DNA of 64,000 nt from Anaeramoeba ignava. Taxonomy: Eukaryota; Metamonada; Anaeramoebidae. Made by a program: the position numbers and the translations under genes. The notes beneath the pieces are model-generated. The model did not search any database. It worked only from the letters and a program-made list of their open reading frames with translations, and was not told where the DNA came from. The stretch covers positions 1 through 64,000 of the forward strand of contig JAPDFW010000082.1 of assembly GCA_028826165.1 (NCBI GenBank), in the 5' to 3' direction. Positions within the stretch are counted from its first letter, which is position 1. Each line of letters opens with the position of its first letter. Shown here one piece after another: positions 12,124 through 20,960 of this stretch.

Positions 12124-13379
12124 TTAATTATGTTTTCTTTTTGCTTTTTCTTCTTCTTTTCTGATTCTTTCCAATTCCTCTTTTTTTTTCTTCATGATTA
12201 ATTCTTTTTTCTTTAGTTTTTTTTCTTCTCTAAAATTTGTTTTTTCCATTTTTTCCAATTCTATTTTTTTCTTCATTTCTTCTTCTTTCTTTAATTTTTC
12301 GAATTCCATCTTTTTCATTTTTGCTTCCCTTTTTTTCATTACTGCTTCTTCTTTCTTTAATTTTTTTTCTTCTCTAAAATTTGTTTTTTCCATTTCTCAT
12401 TTTTTTCATTTTTTTCATTTTCTTCTTTTTTCATTCTTTCCAATTCCTCTTTTTTTTTCTTCATGATTAATTCTTTTTTCTTTAATTTTTTTTCTTCTCT
12501 AAAATTTGTTTTTTCCATTTTTTCCAATTCTCCCATTTTTTCCATTTCTATTTTTTTCTTCATTTCTTCTTCTTTCTTTAATTTTTCGAATTCCATCTTT
12601 TTCATTTTTGCTTCCCTTTTTTTCATTACTACTTCTTCTTTCTTTAATTTTTCTGCTTCTTTTGGATTTAATTTTCGTTCTGCTCTTTTGAATTGTTCTT
12701 CTTCTTCCATTTTTTTCATTTTTTCCATTTGTTCCAATTTTCTTGCCTTAAATTCTTCTTCTTTTTTCATCTTGTAAGCTTTTTTTTTCATTACTGTTTC
12801 GATTTTCTTTCTTAATTTTTCAGCATTTTTTTTTGCTTTTTTTGGATTAAGAAAAATTTGAATAACTTCATCAAAAATTGCTTTCAATCCTTCTTGAGTT
12901 AAAGCAGAGCATTCCATATAACACCAAGCATTGATTTGAACTGACAATTCAAATGCCTGTTCATAATTAATTGGAGTCAACCCTCTTTGATCTAGTTGAT
13001 TAATTGTTTCTTGATCATTTCTTAAATCTAATTTATTTCCAATAAGAATAATTGGAACATTTGGAGCAAAATGATTGATTTCAGAAATCCATTTTGATTT
13101 AATATTTTCAAATGAAGAAGGTGAAATTAATGAAAAACAAATCAAGATAAAACTTGCTCCTTGATAAGAATCAATTCTCATTTGTTCATAATCTTGTTGA
13201 CTTGATGTATCATAAAAATGTAATTCAAATTGTTTTTTTTTCACCATTTCAACTTTTTTATACTTTTCAAATGATGTTAGATTGTGTTCGGAAGGGAATT
13301 CATTTTTTGTATAACTAAGTAACATTGCTGTTTTTCCAGCTCCTGAATCTCCAATAACAACACATTTAATCGATTGCAT
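12124..13379 (-). CDS. Rho-like GTPase with long Lys/Glu coiled-coil tail
   Basis: The GTPase domain (about 1-180) is the one in the array with an intact P-loop (GDSGAGKTA) and G4 (NKLD). Its G3 is DTSSQ, so Gly60, which senses GTP, is Ser. The effector region (FPSEHNLTSFEKY) keeps a Thr near position 35 but diverges from Rac. From about residue 185 the protein is Lys/Glu/Met-rich coiled coil. The frame breaks near 12390, where GAGAAATGG stands for an expected GAGAAAATGG; adding one A joins 13379-12357 to 12393-12124. The tail then contains two copies of a segment of about 280 bp (KLKKEE, VMKKREAKMKKMEFEKL, MEKTNFREEKKLKK). No CaaX box. Confidence 0.75.
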
Positions 13380-13442
13380 TTAACGGTTTTTATTGAAAAA
13401 AAATGAAATGAAAAAAATGAAAAAAATAGCAAAAAAAAAAAA

Positions 13443-15200
13443 TCATTTTGAATTTTTGAAGATTCTTTTTAAAATTGTTTCAAAACATTTTCGAGACTTT
13501 AAACGACATTCCAAATAAAATTTAATTGATTGATTTTCTTTTGCAAATCCAAATCCTTCTTCATATGTAATTACATTTAAAATCTCTTGTTTTAATTCTT
13601 CAGTTATTAGATTATTTCTTTTATCTAATTCAGTTCCAACAAGAATAATTGGAATATTTGGAAAATTTTGTTTAATTTGAGGAATAAATTTTGATTTAAC
13701 AGTTTCAAAAGAAGAAGGTGAAATTAATGAAAAACAAACGAAAAAGAAATCTGCATCAGAATACCATGAAATTTTTTCTTTATCGAATTTTCCTTTCTCA
13801 GATGTATCTTTTATTCTTATTACAAATTCTTTTCCATCAAACACCATTTTTTTTCTATAAATCCTAAAAGGTTTTGGAATGAAATCTTTTGGAATTTTCT
13901 TATCAAATAATCCAAATATCAATTCATTTTTTTTGGAATTTTCATCACCAATTAAACCAAATTTCATTTTAATAGTTTTTTTCTTTTCTTCTTTCAATTC
14001 TTGTTTTAATTCTTGTTTTAATTCTTGTTTTAATTCTTGTTTTAATTCTTCTTTTTGTTCTTCTTTTTGTTCTTCTTTTATTTCTTTTTTCTGTTCTTCT
14101 TTTATTTCTTCTTTTTTCCTTTCAAATTTTTCTTTTGGGATTTGTAATTGTTCCCGTTTTTTTCTTGAGATTTTCTTTAATTCTGGATAGATTTTATAGT
14201 TTTCTTTTGGGATTGGTGATTTAATTCCATTTTTTTTCTCCAATCTCATTTTTTGTTTTTTCTTCAATTCCTTTCTGCTCTTTTTCCTTAATTCTTTGTC
14301 TCTTTGCAATTTTTCTTGTTTCCTTTTTTTGAATTCTTCATCTCTTTCCAATTTTTCTTGTTTCCTTTTCAATTTTTTTTCTTTTTTGAATATTTTTCTT
14401 CGATAAAGAACTGTCTTAACTGCTTCATCAAAAACTGTTTTTAAATTTTGTTGAGTTACATAAGAACATTCAATATATTTAACAGCATTAATTTCTTCAG
14501 CCATTTTCGATCCTTGTTGATAAGTAATTGGAGATAAACCTCTTTCTTCTAATTCATTAATTGTTTCTTGATCATCTCTGGAATCTAATTTAAGTCCAAC
14601 AAGAATAATTGGAGCATTTTCACAATAGTAATGAATTTCATGAATCCATTTATCTTTAACACTTTCAAAAGAAGAAGGAGAAATTAATGAAAAACAAATC
14701 AAAAAAATATCTGAATCAAGATAAGATAAATGTCTCATTCTATCATAATCTTCATCACCTGCTGTATCCCATAAATCTAAATTGATTGGTTCTCCATTTA
14801 CCTTTACATTTGCCGAATAATTATCAAAAATTGTTGAAATGTATTCACCTAGATAAACTCCCTTTGTATAACTAAGTAACATTGCTGTTTTTCCAATTCC
14901 TCCATTTCCAACAACAACACATTTAACTTTTTGGATTTCTCTTTGATTTTCTTTTTGGATTTCTCTTTGATTTTCTTTTTGAATTTCTTTTTGATTTTCT
15001 TTTTGATTTTCTTTTTGATTTTCTTTTTGATTTTCTTTTTGATTTTTTTCATTTTTGATTTCTTTTGATTTTTTCTTTTTGATTTTCTTTTGATTTTCTT
15101 TTTGATTTTCTTTTTGATTTCTTTTTGATTTTTTTTTTTTTGCATTTCTTTTTGATTTTCTTTTGATTTTTTCTTTTTTTTTTTGATTTTCTTTTTGCAT
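13443..15200 (-). CDS. Tandem Rho/pseudo-Rho protein with KENQ-repeat N-terminus
   Basis: 585 residues. Residues about 1-92 are a KENQ/REIQ repeat, unlike the paralogues, which start directly with the P-loop strand. Domain 1 (about 93-270) has an intact P-loop GNGGIGKTA but reads DTAGDED, so Gln61, the residue needed for hydrolysis, is Asp. G4 is LKLD. After a Lys/Glu/Gln coiled-coil linker with LKQE repeats comes domain 2, a pseudo-Rho fold ([36 protein letters not shown]). The position of the paralogues' start Met is occupied by an Ile codon ([11 protein letters not shown]), so the leader repeat seems to have been captured as coding sequence. ATG 15200 is the farthest in-frame start. Loss of Gln61 suggests a GTP-locked domain if it binds nucleotide. 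Confidence 0.8.
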   Translation of the reverse strand: MQKENQKKKEKIKRKSKRNAKKKKSKRNQKENQKENQKKIKKKKSKEIKNEKNQKENQKENQKENQKENQKEIQKENQREIQKENQREIQKVKCVVVGNGGIGKTAMLLSYTKGVYLGEYISTIFDNYSANVKVNGEPINLDLWDTAGDEDYDRMRHLSYLDSDIFLICFSLISPSSFESVKDKWIHEIHYYCENAPIILVGLKLDSRDDQETINELEERGLSPITYQQGSKMAEEINAVKYIECSYVTQQNLKTVFDEAVKTVLYRRKIFKKEKKLKRKQEKLERDEEFKKRKQEKLQRDKELRKKSRKELKKKQKMRLEKKNGIKSPIPKENYKIYPELKKISRKKREQLQIPKEKFERKKEEIKEEQKKEIKEEQKEEQKEELKQELKQELKQELKQELKEEKKKTIKMKFGLIGDENSKKNELIFGLFDKKIPKDFIPKPFRIYRKKMVFDGKEFVIRIKDTSEKGKFDKEKISWYSDADFFFVCFSLISPSSFETVKSKFIPQIKQNFPNIPIILVGTELDKRNNLITEELKQEILNVITYEEGFGFAKENQSIKFYLECRLKSRKCFETILKRIFKNSK

Positions 15201-15498
15201 TTTTTTCTTTTGAATTTTTTGATTTCTTTTTTTCTTTTTGATTTTCTTTTTGATTTTCTTTTTGATTTTCTCTTTGATTTTCTTTTTGATTTAAAATCTA
15301 AATTAAGAATGAAAAGGAAAAAAAATTTGTTTGATTAGCAAAAAAAAACAATAAAAACAAAAAAAAAAACCGGAACGAAAAAAATAAAATGAAATTTTTC
15401 CTTTTAGTTTTTCTTTTAAATCCCAAAAATTAAAAACAAAAACGGAAAAAAAAAATCAATAAATTGATCAATTAAATTTTTATTAATTATTTAATTAA

Positions 15499-15885
15499 TT
15501 ATTTACTTGAAATATATTTTTCTAATTCTTCTTTTTTCATTTGAATATCAAATACTTGAGATTCATAAAAACTTTTTTTTTCCTTTAAAATTTCATTTTG
15601 TTTTTTAATATCAATTTCAAATAATTCTTTTTCTTGTTTTGATTCTTTTAAAATATTTTTCAAATTTGATGTTTCTTTTTGAATTTCATTTAAAGATGTT
15701 TCATTTTGATTTAATTTCTCTTTTATTCTTTCATTTTCAATTTGAGTGAATTTTAAATTTTCCTTTAATTTTTCAAGTTCTTTTTCTTTTTTTTGAAGTT
15801 TTCTTTTTACTTCTTCAATTTCCATTTTTTGTTTTCGATTTAAATTTTCTAAATCATTTAAAGTTTGAAAAAAAGTTTCTTCCAT
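15499..15885 (-). CDS. Small coiled-coil protein, not recognised
   Basis: 128 residues, almost all Lys/Glu/Leu/Asn heptads, with a Cys-free sequence, no membrane segment and no catalytic motif. It has the same orientation as the Rho genes around it and its own ATG. It could be a scaffold or a fragment of a longer coiled coil; the sequence does not decide. It is more regular than the low-complexity Rho tails, which argues for a real gene. Confidence 0.55.
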   Translation of the reverse strand: MEETFFQTLNDLENLNRKQKMEIEEVKRKLQKKEKELEKLKENLKFTQIENERIKEKLNQNETSLNEIQKETSNLKNILKESKQEKELFEIDIKKQNEILKEKKSFYESQVFDIQMKKEELEKYISSK

Positions 15886-16196
15886 TTTTATTCAAAAAAA
15901 AACAAAAAAAAAAACTGATTTTTTAAACTGGAAAATATTTTTCAGAATTTAAACATAAATCTAATCAATGTCAAAATGTTATTTCTTTTTGATTCCTAAA
16001 AAAATAACAAATCAAAAAGTAAAAAATAAAAAGTGGAAAAAATTTTTTTTTCCCCAATTCTTAATTTTGATTAAAAAAAAAAATTAAAATAAAAAATTCA
16101 ATAAAAATAATTGTTAAAAATTCTGTTCAAATTCATTCATTGATTCAATAGAAAAAAAAAAGACAAAAACAAAAAAAAAATAATCTTTTTAGAAAA

Positions 16197-16769
16197 TCAT
16201 AAAATAAAACAAGATTTTCTCTTCCTTTCAGATTTTTCATCAAGAACAGCACGAATAGCTTCATCAAAAACAATTTTCAAACTATTTTGAGACAAAGAAA
16301 AACATTCCAAATATTTAACGGCATTAATATCATTTGCCAGTTCAACAGCTTGTTTATGAGAAATAATATGAGAATTTTCTGAAAAATCCGGCAAATCATT
16401 TTTATCATCAGAAAAAGAAAAACTAGAACCAAGAAGAATAATGGGGGCATGAGGGCAAAAATGATTAATTTCGGGAACCCATTTTTGTTTAACGTTCTCA
16501 AAAGAAGAAGGCAAAAAAAAAGAAAAGCAAATGATGAAAACATCTGTTTTGAGATAAGACAAAGTTCTTAATTTGTCATAATCTTCTTGACCTGTTGTAT
16601 CCCATAAACTTAAACGAACTTCTGTTTCATCAATTTTCATATTTTCAACGTAATTTTCAAATATTGTTGGCATATATTCTCCTGGAAACATTTCTCTAAC
16701 ATATGAAAATAATGTTTGTGCTTTTCCAACTAAATAATCCCCAATTATCACACATTTAATTGATTTCAT
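16197..16769 (-). CDS. Divergent Rac-like protein with CaaX box
   Basis: 190 residues, typical Rho length, single exon. The C-terminus KSERKRKSCFIL has a polybasic stretch and a CaaX box ending in Leu, which predicts geranylgeranylation; it is the only CaaX in the Rho array. The switch regions are recognisable (FPGEYMPTIFENY, DTTGQEDYDKLRTLSYLKTDVF). Nucleotide motifs are damaged: P-loop GDYLVGKAQ (Thr17 replaced by Ala), Ala59 replaced by Thr, and G4 absent, its place taken by GSSFSFSDD. Prenylation without a G4 motif suggests a membrane-anchored pseudoGTPase or one with relaxed nucleotide use. It is more diverged from the other array members than they are from each other. Confidence 0.8.
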   Translation of the reverse strand: MKSIKCVIIGDYLVGKAQTLFSYVREMFPGEYMPTIFENYVENMKIDETEVRLSLWDTTGQEDYDKLRTLSYLKTDVFIICFSFFLPSSFENVKQKWVPEINHFCPHAPIILLGSSFSFSDDKNDLPDFSENSHIISHKQAVELANDINAVKYLECFSLSQNSLKIVFDEAIRAVLDEKSERKRKSCFIL

Positions 16770-16899
16770 TTTCTTATTAAATTTTAAATTAAATTTTAGT
16801 TTTAATTTTAATAAAAAAGAAAAAAGAAAAAAAGAAAAAAAGAAAAAAAATGATTTTCCAATTTACGTTTTTTAATTTTTTTTTAATTTTTTTTAATTA

Positions 16900-18290
16900 A
16901 TTAATTTTTCGTTTTTTTGGAAAGGTAAAAAAGACAAATTAAATTACAAATAAGAAATTAAATCACTGATCAAATTTTATTTAAAACAAAACAATTTTTT
17001 TTTCCTTTTTAATATTTTATTTTCTTATTTATTTTGATCTTCTTTTTATTTTAATTAAAATAAATTTTGATCAGTTTTAAAATTTATAAAATAAAACAAT
17101 TTATTTAAATTATTTAATTCAAAATAAATGAGAAAATAACTGAAAAAAGGAATTGAGAATTTTGTTTATTTTTTTATTAAATTATTTAATAAGATTAATA
17201 TAAATTAAATTAATAATTTGTTTTAAAATTTATAAAATAAAATAAAATATTTAAATTATTTAAATCAAAATAATTAAAAATATTTAAAAAATTAATTAAT
17301 AATTTTATCCATTTTTACTAAATTATTTAATAAGATTAATTTAAATTAAATCAATAATTTGTTTTAAAATTTATAAAATAAAATAAAATATTTAAATTAT
17401 TTAAATTAAAATAATTAAAAATATTTAAAAATTAATTAATAATTTTATTCATTTTTACTAATTTATTTAATAAGATTAATTTAAATTAAATTAATAATTT
17501 GTTTTAAAATTTATAAAATAAAATAAATTATTTAAATTATTTAAATTAAAATAATTAAAAATATTTAAATAAAATTAATTAATATTTTTATTCATTTTTT
17601 TATTAAATTATTTAATAAGATTAATTTAAATTAAATCAATAATTTGTTTTAAAATTTATAAAATAAAATAAATTATTTAAATTATTTAAATCAAAATAAT
17701 TAAAAATAACTGAAAAAGGAATTGAGAATTTTTATTTTTATTAAATTATTTAATAAGATTAATTTAAATTAAATTAATAATTTGTTTTAAAATTTATAAA
17801 ATAAAATATTTAAATTATTTTAAATTAAAATAATTAAAAATAATTTAAATAAAATTAATTAATATTTTATCCCTTTTTACTAAATTATTTAATAAGATTA
17901 ATTTAAAATTAAATCAATATTTTGTTTTTAAAATTTATAAAAATAAAATAAATTATTTAAATTATTTAAATCAAAATAATTAAAAAATAAATAAATAAAA
18001 TTAATTAATATTTTTATTCATTTTTATTAAATTATTTAATAAGATTAATTTAAATTAAATTAATAATTTGTTTTTAAACTTATAAAATAAAATAAATTAT
18101 TTAAATTATTTAAATTAAAATAATTAAAAATAATTAAATAAAAATTAATTAATATTTTTATCCATTTTTTTATTAAATATTTAATAAGATTAATATAAAT
18201 TAAATTAATATTTTGTTTTAAATTTATAAAATAAAACAATTTATTTAAATTATTTAAATCAAAATAATTAAAAATAAAAAGAAAAAAATT
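16900..18290. repeat. AT-rich satellite, about 140-bp period
   Basis: Eight copies marked by TTTAATAAGATTAAT at about 17190, 17331, 17471, 17616, 17754, 17893, 18040 and 18185 (spacing 138-147 bp). Each unit also carries TAATTTGTTTTAAAATTTATAA and TTAATTAATATTTTTA. It fills the gap between the Rho array and the IP6K gene. No gene is visible within it. Confidence 0.8.
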
Positions 18291-18547
18291 GGATTCCTTT
18301 CATTTTTTTTTTATTTATATTTTTTATTTTAGATAAAAAGGAAAAAAAAATTTAAAAAAAAAACACCTTTTAAAAACTCCCCAAAAAAATTAAACTAAAA
18401 TAAAATTAATGAGTAAAGTAAGATTTTTTAATATTTAAAAAAAAAAACAAACAAACTTACGTGTTAAAAGTTTTTTTTTTTAATTAAATTTTTCTTTTTC
18501 TTTTTTTTTTTATTTTTTATTATTCTTATTGCCAAATTATAATATAA

Positions 18548-20780
18548 ATGAATAATCATGCCAATTCACCATCAAAACAAGATCCAACATTTGCACATGT
18601 TGAAATTACCCCATTTCAATTCCAAGTTGGAGGACATAAAGGCTTTTTATGTCATAGTCCTGGAAAGTAAGCAAAAATAAAATTCACAAAAAAAAAATTC
18701 ACAAAAAAAAAATTTTTTAAATAAACAAAAAAAAATTGCATCTATAATAAATTCACAAATAAAACAAACAAATAAAAACACAAATTAAAATACAAACAAA
18801 AACACAAATTAAATCCACAAATTAAATCTAAAATAAAATCTATAATTAAATCTAAAATTAAATCTATAATTAAATCTATAAATAAATCCACAAACAAAAA
18901 TACAAACAAAAATACAAATAAAAATACAAATAAAAATACAAACTAAAATACAAATTAAATCTAAAATTAAATCTAAAATTAAATCTATAATTAAATCTAA
19001 AATTAAATCTATAAATAAATTCACAAATAAATCTAAAATTAAATCTATAAATAAATTCACAAATAAAAATACAAACTAAAATACAAACAAAATCTAAAAC
19101 AAAAATAAAAATAAAAATACAAACAAAAACACAAATAAAAACAAAAAATCTAAAATAAAATCTAAAATAAAATCTAAAATTAAATCTAAAATTAAATCTA
19201 AATCTAAAATTAAATCTAAAATTAAATTAAATCTAAAATTAAATTCACAAATAAAAATACAAATAAATCCACAAACAAAAATACAAACAAAATCTAAAAT
19301 TAAATCCACAAAATTATATTTAAAATATCTAAAATTAAATTAATTTTCCTTTTTTTTATTATAGAATCCTGAAAGTATATATTCCTCAAGAATTTGAATT
19401 TTATCAAAAAGCGAGTAAATTTGAAACATTAAAACCTTTTTTACCTGATATTTTTGGAGTAATTGATATTCCAAATGATGTTATTGAAGAATCTTATAAA
19501 AATCATTTAAAATCTAAAACTCGTCAAAAAATTCCAATTGAAAATTCACCTCTTTTAAAAAGAAAAAGAGAAGATTCCAATAATTTCGAAATAAATTCAA
19601 ATTCAAATTTAAATTCAAATTCAAAAGATTTAAATATTTCCGAAATAAATCAAAATTTAAATGTTTCAAAAGATTTAAATAATTCAGAAATAAATCAAAA
19701 TTCAAATTCAAATTCAAAAGATTTAAATATTTCCGAAATAAATCAAAATTTAAATGTTTCAAAAGATTTAAATAATTCAAATTCAAATTCAAATTCAAAT
19801 TCAAATTCAAAAGATTTAAATAATTTAGAAATAAATCAAAATTCAAATTCAGAAATAATTCAAAATTCAAATTCAAATTCAGAAAATTTAAACGTTTTAA
19901 ATATTGCAAATATTCCAAAAAATTCAAATGATTCAGAAAATGTGGAAAATTTAAAAGATCCCAAAAATTTCGAAAATTTAACAAATGGCACAAAACCAAA
20001 TAACTCAAAAATGTTACAAAAAATTGAAAACTCAAAAGTTTTACAATCAAAAATCAAATATACTCATCATTTACAAAAAAAAGTACAAAACTCAGAAAAT
20101 TTAAATCCATGGAATGTAATTTGCCACCAAAAAGAAAATTCCAAAAACAAAGAATCGGAAATTGATAACCCACACAACGAACTAAAATATGTGATTTTAG
20201 AGGATCTTACACACGAATTCAAATATCCATGCGTTCTTGATATCAAACTTGGATTCAGACATTATGGATTGCAAATTGATCCAATGAAATTAAAACGCAA
20301 AATTGAAAGATCGAAAAATTCAACAACAAAAACACACGGATTACGATTTACAGGGATCCAAAAATACTCGAAAAAAACACACCGTTTTGAATATAGAAAT
20401 AAAGTTGATCTGTTCAAAATAACTGAAGATTCTCTTGTTGAAGCAATGAGCGATTTTTTTTATAACGGAATCCGTTATCGAACTGAAATTATTCCTCATT
20501 TTATTGAAAGAATTGAAAAATTATTAAAGCAGTTGAAAATCTTCAAGGATTTCGTTTTTACTCTTCAAGTGCTTTACTTGTTTATGATGGATTTGATTGT
20601 TTTAATGAAAATGAACCCAATGATTTACGTTGGGATTGTCGATTAATTGATTTTGCTCATTCTTATATTTTTGATCAGGAAATTGAACCTGATAATGGAT
20701 ATTTAATTGGATTAAGAAATTTACATTTACTTTTAAAAAATACATTACAATTTTGTAAAGAAAAAGAAAAAGAAATTTAA
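18548..20780 (+). CDS. IP6K: Inositol hexakisphosphate kinase (IPK family)
   Basis: Makes diphosphoinositol phosphates from InsP6 with ATP. Exon 1 is 18548-18666 (FQVGGHKGF, the QVGGH motif typical of IP6K). Intron 18667-19364 uses GTAAGC/TATTATAG. Exon 2 is 19365-20780. After a Ser/Asn repeat (about 19590-19900) come the family signatures: PCVLDIKLGFRHYG (the PxxxDxKxG inositol-binding motif, about 20228-20270), SSSALLVYDG and LIDFAHSY (the Mg-binding Asp near 20650). The last two are in another frame from the first. The shift falls near 20527, where TTATTAAAGCAG needs one more A. With that base the protein ends at 20780; without it at 20646, losing the catalytic SLL and IDFAH parts. An assembly error is the likeliest cause. 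Confidence 0.85.
18667..19364 (+). repeat. IP6K intron, AAATCTAAAATT and ACAAATAAAA repeats
   Basis: A 698-bp intron made of AAATCTAAAATT 12-mers mixed with AAATACAAAC-type units, A-rich on the plus strand. It ends with a pyrimidine run and TTATTATAG. Minus-strand reading frames through it (Leu/Ile/Phe/Cys-rich) are artefacts. Confidence 0.8.
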
Positions 20781-20960
20781 TTAAAAAATTTAATTAAGAA
20801 AATTAAATTGATTTTTCGTTTTTTCTTTTTTCCTTTTTTAAAAACCAAAATAATAAAAATTTTAATTGAAAAAATATTTGCTTTTTGTTTAAGAAATTAT
20901 TCGAAAAGAAAAATGTCAAAAATTCAAAAAAAGAAAAAATTCAAAAAAAGAAAAAAGAAT

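Noticed and set aside
14849-15145. Separate Lys-rich protein of 98 residues
   Set aside because: Out-of-frame copy of the KENQ repeat and P-loop region of the Rho gene starting at 15200.
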